42,527 nucleotides of DNA from Streptomyces aurantiacus JA 4570 (GTDB taxonomy: Bacteria; Actinomycetota; Actinomycetes; Streptomycetales; Streptomycetaceae). The stretch is from NCBI RefSeq assembly GCF_000414115.1, contig NZ_AOPZ01000371.1, positions 1-42,527 on the forward strand. Reading direction: 5' to 3'. A program made the translations under genes and the position numbers. The notes under the pieces were generated by a model that made no database searches, had not been told where the DNA came from, and saw only the letters and a list, made by a program, of their open reading frames with translations. Every line of letters begins with the position of its first letter. Position 1 is the stretch's first letter. This document shows positions 15,309 through 24,415 of the stretch, piece by piece.

Positions 15309-15755
15309 ATGAATACGGGGAGTGACGAGTCGAAGATGGCCGCCGCCGTCGACGACGTGGCCGAGCAGGTCAAAGCCGAAAAGCCCTTCGGGTCCCGGGC
15401 GCCGGAGTTCATCAAGGCGCGCCGGACGCTGCACCTGAGCTGGCAGGTCGGCGTGTTCATCGTGGGCCTGGCCGTGGTCGTCGCGGGCATCATCATGCTG
15501 CCCCTGCCGGGCCCGGGCTGGGTCGTGATCTTCGGCGGCATGGCGATCTGGGCGACCGAGTTCGTCTGGGCGCAGCTGGTGCTCCGCTGGACGAAGCGGA
15601 AGGTCACCGAGGCGGCACAGCGTGCCCTCGACCCGCGGGTGCGCCGCCGCAACATCATCCTCACGAGCATCGCCCTGGTGATCGTCGCCGCCCTCGGCGG
15701 GATCTATCTGTGGAAGTTCGGCATCCAGATGCCCTGGAAGATCAACGATCAGTGA
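15309..15755 (+). CDS. PGPGW-motif transmembrane protein (TIGR02611-like)
   Basis: 148 aa from ATG 15309 (AAGG about nine bases upstream). An acidic cytoplasmic N-terminus (~1-45) is followed by a hydrophobic hairpin containing the diagnostic LPLPGPGWVVIFGGMAIWATEF (split here by the 'PGPGW' core), a basic loop (WTKRKVTEAAQRALDPRVRRRN) and a third helix (IILTSIALVIVAALGGIYLW). Function is not established for the family. A TAAGGT box just upstream may serve as -10. Divergent from ssgB. Confidence 0.85.
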   Translation: MNTGSDESKMAAAVDDVAEQVKAEKPFGSRAPEFIKARRTLHLSWQVGVFIVGLAVVVAGIIMLPLPGPGWVVIFGGMAIWATEFVWAQLVLRWTKRKVTEAAQRALDPRVRRRNIILTSIALVIVAALGGIYLWKFGIQMPWKINDQ

Positions 15756-15851
15756 CGCCGCGGCCGTCGGGGGCGGCCGCCACCTGCGCCGCAGTGGTCC
15801 CAGGGTGGTCGGGAGCACCCTCTGACATGGGGTAATGTTCTCTGTGCGCCC

Positions 15852-15923
15852 GGGCGATTAGCTCAGTGGGAGAGCGCTTCGTTCACACCGAAGAGGTCAC
15901 TGGTTCGAACCCAGTATCGCCCA
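15852..15923 (+). tRNA. tRNA-Val(CAC), copy 1
   Basis: 72 nt. Acceptor GGGCGAT/ATCGCCC, D-arm GCTC AGTGGGA GAGC, anticodon stem CTTCG/CGAAG with loop TTCACAC (CAC = Val, GUG codon), T-loop TTCGAAC, discriminator A, CCA not encoded. Identical to copy 2 at 16651. Confidence 0.97.
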
Positions 15924-15949
15924 CCCGGGCCCAGTATCGCCCACCCGGG
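15910..15949 (+). repeat. 20-bp perfect tandem duplication of the tRNA-Val 3' end
   Basis: CCCAGTATCGCCCACCCGGG occurs at 15910-15929 (14 bases belong to the tRNA) and again at 15930-15949. The second copy of the T-arm/acceptor half-strand lies just beyond the mature 3' end. Confidence 0.9.
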
Positions 15950-15952
15950 ATT

Positions 15953-15986
15953 GTGGCCCGGAGGCTGGAAACAGCCTCCGGGCCAC
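15953..15986 (+). terminator. Terminator hairpin of tRNA-Val copy 1
   Basis: A perfect 15-bp stem, GTGGCCCGGAGGCTG / CAGCCTCCGGGCCAC, with a GAAA tetraloop. A T-run is absent. Confidence 0.8.
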
Positions 15987-16164
15987 TGTCGTATCCGGAT
16001 CGCGCGCATCCGCGGCGGGCGTATGCGTCGACCGTATGTGACGGTCTTTCACAGAAATTCGCGGCCCCGTGCGGGCCCTTCCGGAATAACTCGTTCCTAT
16101 TTCCGTGAGTTGACGATCCGTCCGTTCTGTCGCGCGGAAATCGGCCCGGCCGCAGACTGGGACC

Positions 16165-16611
16165 ATGGACTGGTGCCATTACCGCTTCCGGAGCGTGTGG
16201 AATCTGCCCGCCGCCCCCGAGGCGGTGTACGCCGTCCTCGAGCAGGCCCAGGACTACCCGCGGTGGTGGCCGCAGGTCCGCGCCGTGACCCCGCTCGGCG
16301 AGCACGGCGGCACCGCGCGGCTGCGGTCGCTGCTCCCGTACGACCTCCTCATCACCGCCGAGGAGCGCCGCCACGACCCGGACCGCGGCATCCTGGAGAT
16401 CACCATGACCGGGGACCTCGAAGGCTGGGCGCGCTGGACCCTGACCGCCGCCGACGGCGGAACGCGGGCGCGCTACGACCAGGAGGTCGACGTCCGCAAG
16501 CCCCTGATGCGGCGCCTCGCGGTGCCCGGCCGGCCGCTGTTCCTCCTCAACCACGCCCTGATGATGCGGGCGGGGCGACGAGGGCTGGTCTCCCGCCTGG
16601 AAGCGGTTTGA
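16165..16611 (+). CDS. SRPBCC (START/polyketide-cyclase-like) family protein
   Basis: 148 aa from ATG 16165. No SD; CAGACT at 16153-16158 could be a -10 for a leaderless message. The N-terminal FRSVWNLPAAPEAVYAVLEQAQDYPRWWPQVRAVTPL, the central beta strands and the C-terminal long helix (RPLFLLNHALMMRAGRRGL) match the helix-grip SRPBCC fold, which binds hydrophobic ligands. The ligand and pathway are unknown; no biosynthetic genes surround it. It lies between two identical tRNA-Val genes, and its 3' end carries the promoter of the second. Confidence 0.85.
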   Translation: MDWCHYRFRSVWNLPAAPEAVYAVLEQAQDYPRWWPQVRAVTPLGEHGGTARLRSLLPYDLLITAEERRHDPDRGILEITMTGDLEGWARWTLTAADGGTRARYDQEVDVRKPLMRRLAVPGRPLFLLNHALMMRAGRRGLVSRLEAV

Positions 16612-16637
16612 ACGAAGGGCGCCCGGACCTGTATTGT
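16608..16637 (+). promoter_or_regulatory. Promoter of tRNA-Val copy 2
   Basis: TTGAAC (16608-16613), an 18-nt spacer and TATTGT (16632-16637), 13 nt before the tRNA 5' end. The -35 overlaps the stop codon of the SRPBCC gene. Confidence 0.7.
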
Positions 16638-16650
16638 TCAGTGCGTTCCC

Positions 16651-16722
16651 GGGCGATTAGCTCAGTGGGAGAGCGCTTCGTTCACACCGAAGAGGTCACT
16701 GGTTCGAACCCAGTATCGCCCA
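16651..16722 (+). tRNA. tRNA-Val(CAC), copy 2
   Basis: 72 nt, base-for-base identical to the copy at 15852, anticodon CAC. It has its own promoter and terminator, so is independently transcribed. Confidence 0.97.
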
Positions 16723-16733
16723 CCTGGAGAATG

Positions 16734-16762
16734 CCGGTCCGTCAGTGACGGACCGGTTTTTT
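16734..16762 (+). terminator. Intrinsic terminator of tRNA-Val copy 2
   Basis: CCGGTCCGTC-AGT-GACGGACCGG, 10 perfect pairs followed by TTTTTT, 12 nt after the tRNA. Confidence 0.95.
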
Positions 16763-16794
16763 CATGCCCGCCCCGGCGGGCGGCGTGGCAACGC

Positions 16795-17520
16795 TCAGGC
16801 GGCCGCGGGCAGTTCGGGACGCAGCGGCCATGCCGGATCGACCGCCTCCGGCGCACCGCTGCGCGCGAACCACGCCTGGAGCCCGCGCGCCTGGGCCGCG
16901 TGCCACACCGCCTGCAACGTATGCAGTTCGGCGGGGGACAAGCGCTCCAGGCGGGCGGAGAAACGGCGCCCCACCGCGCGTACGACATCGAGCGCGGCCT
17001 GTGCGTCGGCCGCCGCGTCGTGCGCGCCCGCCAGCTCCACGCCGTAGTGCTCGCACAGGTCGGACAGCGTGCGGCGGCCCTTGCGGTAGCGATCGAGCTG
17101 GCGGTCGAGGACCCTCGGGTCCAGGACGCACAGCGGATAGCTCTCCAGATAGCGCGCGAGCGACGAGGCGCGGTGCCTGCGCAACTCCCGGTCGAAGAGC
17201 GTCAGATCGAACGGCGCGTTCATCACCACCAGGGGCCGCCCCGCCGCCCCCTGCTCCGCCAGCTCGCGCCCTATCTCCTCCATCACCGGAGCCGGCCAGC
17301 GGCCGTTGCGCTCCAGATGCTCCTGGGTGAGTCCGTGCACCGCGGTGGCGCCCGCGGGGACGGGAACGCCCGGATTCACCAGCCAGCGGGTGACACGGGG
17401 CCGGGCCCCCGCGCCGTTCTGGACGACGACGGCGGCCGACACGATCCGGTCGGTCTCGACGTCGACACCCGTGGTCTCCGTGTCGAATGCGGCCAATGGC
17501 CCCTCGTACCAGCACGTCAT
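16795..17520 (-). CDS. DEDDh 3'-5' exonuclease (DnaQ/epsilon-like)
   Basis: 241 aa from ATG 17520, with GAGGAG about ten bases upstream. The RNase H-fold exonuclease motifs are intact: Exo I FDTETTG (D13, E15), Exo II NAPFDLTLFDREL, Exo III with AGAHDAAADAQAAL supplying H and D. It lacks BRCT, polymerase or helicase domains, so it is a free-standing exonuclease, probably for DNA repair, RNA trimming or proofreading. The C-terminal ~60 residues (RFSARLERLSPAELHTLQAVWHAAQA) look helical. It is divergent from the DUF4365 gene, with 167 bp between them. Confidence 0.9.
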   Translation of the reverse strand: MTCWYEGPLAAFDTETTGVDVETDRIVSAAVVVQNGAGARPRVTRWLVNPGVPVPAGATAVHGLTQEHLERNGRWPAPVMEEIGRELAEQGAAGRPLVVMNAPFDLTLFDRELRRHRASSLARYLESYPLCVLDPRVLDRQLDRYRKGRRTLSDLCEHYGVELAGAHDAAADAQAALDVVRAVGRRFSARLERLSPAELHTLQAVWHAAQARGLQAWFARSGAPEAVDPAWPLRPELPAAA

Positions 17521-17687
17521 ACTGACGCAACTCCTCGTTCAGCTCCGGCAGTTGACCTGCGTAACTGCCCACGCTGGTGATACCCGGGCCGTTTGCGCCG
17601 AACCCGGCACGGAGACAACACAGGTACAGGGCGCGGACATCGACCGGCCCGAGCGGGGAAACGTCTGGTTCGGAAGGCTTGTTGGAC

Positions 17688-18254
17688 ATGGCGCTCGCGC
17701 AGCCCGAACAGGGCGGGCTGCTGCCCGAGCGGATCGCACCGCCGCGCGGCACACTCGCCACCACCGCCTGCATGGAGACCCTTCAGGTGGGCTATCTGCA
17801 CGCCGTGGCCGCCGCCGCGGGGTGCTCCCTCTCCCAGCCCTTTCCGGACAACGGCATCGACTGGCACGTCAGCCACAGCGCCCCCGGGCACACGGTCGAC
17901 GACGAAGTCACCATCAAGGTGCAGCTCAAGTGCACGTACCAGATCCCGCCCCGGCCCGCGGGGCCCGCCTTCTCCTTCACGCTGGACAACGCGCACCTGG
18001 AGAAGCTCGCCCGCACACCGGTGTCGGTGCACAAGATCCTGGTGGTGATGATCGTGCCGCGCTTGCAGGGCGACTGGCTGCGGGCCGGCCACGACCGGCT
18101 CGACCTGCGGCACTGCTGCTATTGGACCAACCTCGCCGGACACCCCGTGACCGGCAGGCGAAGGACCACCGTCCGCGTACCCACCTCGCGGATCTTCGAC
18201 GACCGGGCGCTCTGCGAGATCATGACGCGCGTCGGGACGGGAGGAAAACCGTGA
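17688..18254 (+). CDS. DUF4365 domain protein, possible PD-(D/E)XK-like nuclease fold
   Basis: 188 aa. ATG 17688 is chosen (GGAAGG about ten bases upstream) over an in-frame start at 17577 whose extra 37 residues look non-coding. The DUF4365 pattern is clear: TACMETLQVGYLHAVAAAAGC, PFPDNGIDWHVSH (D58), then VTIKVQLKCT (Q79-L80-K81). A GID followed by a QLK strand resembles the D...(E/Q)xK core of PD-(D/E)XK nucleases, and the C-terminal half (HKILVVMIVPR, HCCYWTNLAG) fits that family. Activity is unproven. The stop overlaps the next start (GTGA), so the two are coupled. Confidence 0.82.
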   Translation: MALAQPEQGGLLPERIAPPRGTLATTACMETLQVGYLHAVAAAAGCSLSQPFPDNGIDWHVSHSAPGHTVDDEVTIKVQLKCTYQIPPRPAGPAFSFTLDNAHLEKLARTPVSVHKILVVMIVPRLQGDWLRAGHDRLDLRHCCYWTNLAGHPVTGRRRTTVRVPTSRIFDDRALCEIMTRVGTGGKP

Positions 18255-18388
18255 CGCACCGCCCGATCGACGAACGCGTGCCACCACGAGGCCCGCGCCC
18301 CCACCCCGTGGACGCCCCAGGCCCGTGGTCCGACCCGCCCGAGCCCGGCCAGGTCGACCCCGCCGTGCTCGGCGCGCTGCTCGACCGG

Positions 18389-18414
18389 CACGGCTGGCGC
18401 CCACGGCTGGCGCC
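18389..18414 (+). repeat. 13-bp perfect tandem duplication causing a frameshift
   Basis: CACGGCTGGCGCC twice, head to tail; the net +13 shifts frame by one. Confidence 0.92.
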
Positions 18415-18698
18415 GCCGCGGCGGCGCCGCCGGACGCTACTCCCGCTGGACCCCGCCGGACCCCGGCCACGCCGGCACCAGCCTGCTGGTGCCGGAGAGC
18501 CGCGCCTTCCCCGACTGCGAGGACCTCATCGGCGAGGCCCTGACCGCGCTGGCCCGCAGTTCCACGCCGTCCGCCCGCGAAGTCCTGGTGTCGCTGGCCG
18601 TGCCCAGCGACGAGATCCGCTGGTGGCGCGATGTGCCGAGCGGCCCCGCGGGCGCCGCCGCCTGGACCGTCGAGGAACAACTGCGCGGCGCCGCACGC

Positions 18699-18734
18699 CA
18701 GATGCTGCTCGCGGGCCAGATGCTGCTCGCGGGC
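18699..18734 (+). repeat. 18-bp perfect tandem duplication, in frame
   Basis: CAGATGCTGCTCGCGGGC twice, coding QMLLAG twice in a predicted helix of the broken 18251 gene. Confidence 0.92.
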
Positions 18735-19715
18735 GCGCTCGCCGCCCGCGCCCGAGCCGGGTACTACGGCGCGCGGCACCGCCGCCCCGCGGCCGCCTCC
18801 CTGGAGAACATCCTGGTGGGGCCCGCCCCCGGCGGGCGGCGGCTGACCGCCTTCGTGCCCGTGCCCGCCGGGCGGCCGCTCGCCGTGCGGCTGCACCAGG
18901 CGCTGTACGCCGCCCGCGAGGCCGTCGACTACCAGCGGGCCACCGGCGGCATGGACGCCTTCGACGGCGCCGTCGGCGCGGGCGTCAGCCACGAGCTGGT
19001 CGAGGCCGTCGTCGCCCTCGTCCGCGGTACCGAGGGGGCCAGGGTCGGCGTGCAGTGGTCACCCGCCGCCGGGGTGCCCGAGGGCTGCGCGGCGTCCGCC
19101 GAGCCTGTCGAGTTCTCGCCCGGTGACCTGCCCGTGCTGCGCGAGGCCGGCGCCCGCTATCTGCGCGAGGAGCCTTCGGTGCCGGTGCGGATCACCGGGA
19201 CCGTGGTGCGCATGCGGCGCTCGGGGCCGCGGGGTGCGGGCACGGTGCGGGTGCGGGTGCTCGCGGGCGCCGAGATCCCGCAGGTGCGGATGTCCCTGGA
19301 CGAGGAGGACTACCGCATCGCCGGGCACGCGCATCTGGTCGGCCTGCCGATCCGGGTGCACGGCAGGCTTGAGAGCCGGGGCGGCTTCCGCAGGCTCACG
19401 GAGGCGGCGAAGGTGGTGCCGGTGCAGGTCGACGACGCCGAGCGGGACCGCCTGATGAAGTCGCTCCACGGGAACCTGGACTTCTTCGGGGAGGCGTGCG
19501 GCGAGGACTGAGGGGAGTCCGGCGGGCGGCGTGCGGATGCCGTGGGCCGGAGCCGGGCCGGGGGATCGGGCGGCGGGGGCCGCCCGGGCCCGGGGCCGGG
19601 CATAACCGTTTCGCGATGCGCCCCCATGGCTCGGTACGATTCGTTGCGCGTGCAGGAGCAGATCTGCCGCAGCCCCCTCAGTCAGGGCGGCCCCCCTTCA
19701 GGCAGGAGAAAACCG

Positions 19716-21692
<1,977 letters not shown>

Positions 21693-21696
21693 CGCA

Positions 21697-21737
21697 CGCC
21701 GGATGGGATGCGTACGCGCCGGACGGCGATGCGTACG
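21697..21737 (+). repeat. Near-perfect 20/21-bp tandem repeat after thrS
   Basis: CGCCGGATGGGATGCGTACG followed directly by CGCCGGACGGCGATGCGTAC+G; one substitution and one 1-nt indel separate the units. Confidence 0.75.
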
Positions 21738-21759
21738 CGTTGACGTGTACGACGGCTCA

Positions 21760-21792
21760 GGAGGCCCGCGGGGACGCCCCTCGTGGGCCTCC
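21760..21792 (+). terminator. Hairpin terminator downstream of thrS
   Basis: GGAGGCCC (21760-21767) pairs with GGGCCTCC (21785-21792), and the inner GGGG pairs with CCCC. No T-tract. Confidence 0.65.
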
Positions 21793-21922
21793 CGCACGTC
21801 GAGCCGGTGGCCCGCGGACGAAAACCAGTCGCTGTCCGCGCAGGCGTCGGCGCGCCGCGTAGTCGGCCAGGGGCCCGCCCCGGCGGCACGCTCCGAACGG
21901 GCGAAGTCATATGCTGCACAGC

Positions 21923-22471
21923 ATGACGATTGAGCCGGAGCAGCAGATCGGAGTGGGGACGCAGGACGCGTTCCAGCGCCTGTGGACGCCCCACCGGATG
22001 GCGTACATCCAGGGTGAGAACAAGCCCACCGGTCCGGGGGCGGACGACGGCTGCCCCTTCTGCACCATCCCGGCCAAATCCGACGAGGACGGGCTCGTCG
22101 TCGCGCGCGGCGAGCAGGTCTACGTGGTGCTCAACCTCTACCCGTACAACGGCGGGCACCTCATGGTCGTGCCCTACCGCCACGTCGCCGACTACACCCA
22201 GCTGACCGCCGCGGAGACCCTGGAGCTGGGCGAGCTGACCAAGCAGGCGATGACGGCGCTGCGCGCCGCGTCGGGAGCCCACGGCTTCAACATCGGCATG
22301 AACCAGGGCACCGTGGCCGGCGCGGGCATCGCCGCGCATCTGCACCAGCACATCGTGCCGCGCTGGGGCGGCGACACGAACTTCATGCCGGTCGTCGGCC
22401 ACACGAAGGTGCTGCCCCAACTGCTGGCCGACACCCGCAAGATGCTCGCGGAGGCATGGCCGGCGGCCTAG
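21923..22471 (+). CDS. HIT-family nucleotide hydrolase/phosphorylase (Ap4A-like)
   Basis: 182 aa from ATG 21923. This start is preferred because TATGCT (21910-21915) sits as a -10 seven bases upstream and no SD exists; ATG 21911 lies inside that -10. Motifs: DDGCPFCTIPA, VVLNLYPYNGGHLMVVPYRH, NIGMNQGTVAGAGIAAHLHQHIVPRW, where HLHQHIV is the HxHxHxx catalytic triad (the middle His attacks the alpha phosphate). The 'YNGGHLMVVP' block and length fit actinobacterial Ap4A phosphorylase-type HIT proteins rather than short Hint proteins. It probably degrades dinucleoside polyphosphates, including those made by ThrS, the upstream neighbour. Confidence 0.88.
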   Translation: MTIEPEQQIGVGTQDAFQRLWTPHRMAYIQGENKPTGPGADDGCPFCTIPAKSDEDGLVVARGEQVYVVLNLYPYNGGHLMVVPYRHVADYTQLTAAETLELGELTKQAMTALRAASGAHGFNIGMNQGTVAGAGIAAHLHQHIVPRWGGDTNFMPVVGHTKVLPQLLADTRKMLAEAWPAA

Positions 22472-22513
22472 GTCGTCCCGGCCCGGCCTCCGCTGCTCGC
22501 TGCCCGCCGGGCG

Positions 22514-24169
22514 CTACCCGTTGTACACGTCCGCCTGGCGCGGCATCGGGTCCTGGACCGCGCCGCTGAGGAACGTGGCGCGGGCGCCGAAACGGTCGGT
22601 GTTCACGCCGTTCTCCTCCAGCACCTTCAGAGCCGCCGAGTGCACCACCCGCAGCACCGGTGTGGCCGCGCGCAGCGCGTCGTCGGCCATGAAGCGGTGC
22701 CGCCACGGCTTGTCCGCCCAGGCGTGCCGCAGGCCGAACGGCTCGGGCAGGACCAGCTTGCCGCCCAGGTAGTCCAGCATCGGCGGATACCAGGTGAAGG
22801 GGGCGCGGACCGCGAGGCGCACCACCTCTTGCGCGTCGACGAGCGGCAGCTGCTGCGTCTTGGTCTCCCAGAACTTGACGGTCTTGCTGACCGTCTTCGT
22901 CTTGGGCGAGGGCTTGCTGGTGAACAGCGAGTGCACCGGGCCGAGCGCGTGGCCGGTGATCTCGATGCGCAGCGTCTCGTGCAGCACCGTCACCGTGATC
23001 AGCATCGTGATCACCAACTGGCCGTCCCAGAGCGTGAACTGGACGCCCAGGTAGTGCCGGTCGCCGCTGCCGAACTGCTGTTCGTTGCAGATGCGCTGTA
23101 TCTCGTGGCCCTTGATCTGGAAGGCGTCGACGTCCGTGCCGGAGGGGCGGGACACCGATCCCGCGTTCTCGCCGATGGGCGTGACGATCCAGTGCCTTAT
23201 CGACGGCGTCGGGAAGCCGCCGGTGTGCAGGGGGCCGCGCTCCAGCATGCGGAGCTGGTCGTGCACCGCGCGCACGACGTCCCAGCTGCGGAACGGATTG
23301 ATCTCCTTGCCGTCCTCGCGGGGGGTGAGCTCCTCGGCGAGCTGCCAGCTGCCCCAGCGGGTGCCCATGCCCAGTATCCCCTTGGGGCCCGCGTAGAAGA
23401 CGCTGTTGGACTGCTGCTCCGCGGAGAGCCGCGCGAGGCCCTGGCGCAGCCGCTCCGCCGCCGTCTCGCCGGGGCTGCCGGGGACCGCCTCGGGGATCTT
23501 CGCGCCGACGCCGCCGCCGGCCAGCAGGCCGCTCCAGCGGTCCCGCAGGTCCCTCGCGGTGCCCTCCGCTATGTGCTTGGCCCAGAACCAGCCGAGCACG
23601 GGCACGACGAGGCAGAGCCGCAGATACCAGGCCCAGAAGCCGCCGAACGGCAGCTTGATCAGCAGCAGCACCACGACCACGCCGACGGCCACGAGGCCCG
23701 CGGTGGCGAGGGCCTGGGTGCGCTTGTCCTTCTGCTTGGAGATCCACCTGCGGGCCGTGAAGACCAGCAGCCAGACCAGCAGGCCGGGCAGGAAGAGCAG
23801 CCCGCACACGGCCATCACGGCCGTGAGCCAGCTGTCGCGCTGCCTGCGGATGCGGTTCGCCGCGAGGCAGTGCTCGACGACCACCTGCGGCTCCGTGCCG
23901 AAGGACTGGATGAGCGGCGGGCGGGCGCCGCCGAGCATCCGCACCTGCACGGTCCGGGAGAATGCCTCGCCCAGGCTGGGCTTGCACAGCGACCACAGGC
24001 CGGGCTTCACCACGGACTTGTGCCAGTCGCTGTTGGCCTTGAGGATGTCGTCGACCTCGCCGTCGCGATACGCCGCCGACGCCAGGGCATGCGTCGCCGC
24101 CGTCTGTCCCGCGGCGCCCGACAAGGGGACCTGGGCCCCTGGCCTGAAGTCGAATACGTCGTCCGCCAC
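22514..24169 (-). CDS. Large membrane protein of unknown function
   Basis: 551 aa from GTG 24169 (a G-rich SD-like GGGGGGCGG precedes it). The reading frame extends 37 codons further, but those residues look non-coding and overlap direct repeats. A cytoplasmic N-terminus (VADDVFDFRPGAQVPLSG..., ~1-110) is followed by three or four membrane helices (~115-215: WLTAVMAVCGLLFLPGLLVWLL, LATAGLVAVGVVVVLLLIKL, YLRLCLVVPVLGWFWA). The long soluble C-terminal domain (~220-551) has no recognised motif. Function unknown. It is followed 42 bp away by the convergent HIT gene and lies 246 bp downstream of the EF-G-like gene on the same strand. Confidence 0.8.
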   Translation of the reverse strand: MADDVFDFRPGAQVPLSGAAGQTAATHALASAAYRDGEVDDILKANSDWHKSVVKPGLWSLCKPSLGEAFSRTVQVRMLGGARPPLIQSFGTEPQVVVEHCLAANRIRRQRDSWLTAVMAVCGLLFLPGLLVWLLVFTARRWISKQKDKRTQALATAGLVAVGVVVVLLLIKLPFGGFWAWYLRLCLVVPVLGWFWAKHIAEGTARDLRDRWSGLLAGGGVGAKIPEAVPGSPGETAAERLRQGLARLSAEQQSNSVFYAGPKGILGMGTRWGSWQLAEELTPREDGKEINPFRSWDVVRAVHDQLRMLERGPLHTGGFPTPSIRHWIVTPIGENAGSVSRPSGTDVDAFQIKGHEIQRICNEQQFGSGDRHYLGVQFTLWDGQLVITMLITVTVLHETLRIEITGHALGPVHSLFTSKPSPKTKTVSKTVKFWETKTQQLPLVDAQEVVRLAVRAPFTWYPPMLDYLGGKLVLPEPFGLRHAWADKPWRHRFMADDALRAATPVLRVVHSAALKVLEENGVNTDRFGARATFLSGAVQDPMPRQADVYNG

Positions 24170-24211
24170 CTGCCGCCCCCCACGCCGCGCCGCCCCTGGC
24201 GCCGCGGCTCT

Positions 24212-24255
24212 TTCCGACTGCGTTGTTCCCGGATTCCGACTGCGCTGTTTCCCGA
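24212..24255. repeat. Near-tandem 22-bp direct repeats upstream of the large membrane protein gene
   Basis: TTCCGACTGCGTTGTTCCCG (24212-24231) and TTCCGACTGCGCTGTTTCCC (24234-24253) adjoin each other, 43-86 nt before the GTG start on the minus strand. They are a candidate operator pair or a diverged duplication. Confidence 0.6.
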
Positions 24256-24351
24256 AATGCCCGACCGCGTGGCCCGGCACACCTGTTGACCTCGCCGATA
24301 CAGCTGTTGATCAGGTCATCAGCGTATCGGTGCGCACTGACATCCGGCAGG

Positions 24352-24370
24352 GGGCGGCCGAACGCCGCCC
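24352..24370 (-). terminator. Hairpin downstream of the EF-G-like gene
   Basis: GGGCGGC-CGAAC-GCCGCCC, seven perfect pairs, 46 nt past the stop on the minus strand; no T-tract. Confidence 0.5.
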
Positions 24371-24415
24371 GCACGAGCGCTCACTGAGCGGGCGGCACCC
24401 GGCCGGATCCGGCAA

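Larger units (their letters stand above)
18251..19511 (+). pseudogene. Partner gene of the DUF4365 protein, frameshifted by a 13-bp tandem duplication
   Basis: Translation from GTG 18251 gives VTHRPIDERVPPRGPRPH... to LLDRHGWR at ~18400. There the 13-mer CACGGCTGGCGCC is repeated (18389-18401, 18402-18414) and the remaining protein continues in the next frame: GAAGRYSRWT, VPESRAFPDCEDLIGEAL..., to the stop at 19511. Deleting one copy reads DRHGWRRRGGAAGRYSRW without break, giving ~415 aa. I do not recognise the family. The C-terminal ~110 residues (PVRITGTVVRMRRSG..., IPQVRMSLDEEDYRIAGHAHLVGLPIRVHGRL, the last two motifs separate) look like an OB-type beta barrel. A further in-frame 18-bp duplication (18699-18734) gives QMLLAGQMLLAG. 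Confidence 0.8.

Noticed and set aside
15852..16722. Genomic island between the two tRNA-Val(CAC) genes
   Set aside because: Only a single SRPBCC gene with normal composition lies between; no integrase, and both tRNAs have complete flanking signals.
19512..19715. T-box or attenuator upstream of thrS
   Set aside because: No T-box sequence (AGGGTGGNACCGCG-like) and no terminator/antiterminator pair could be found in the leader.
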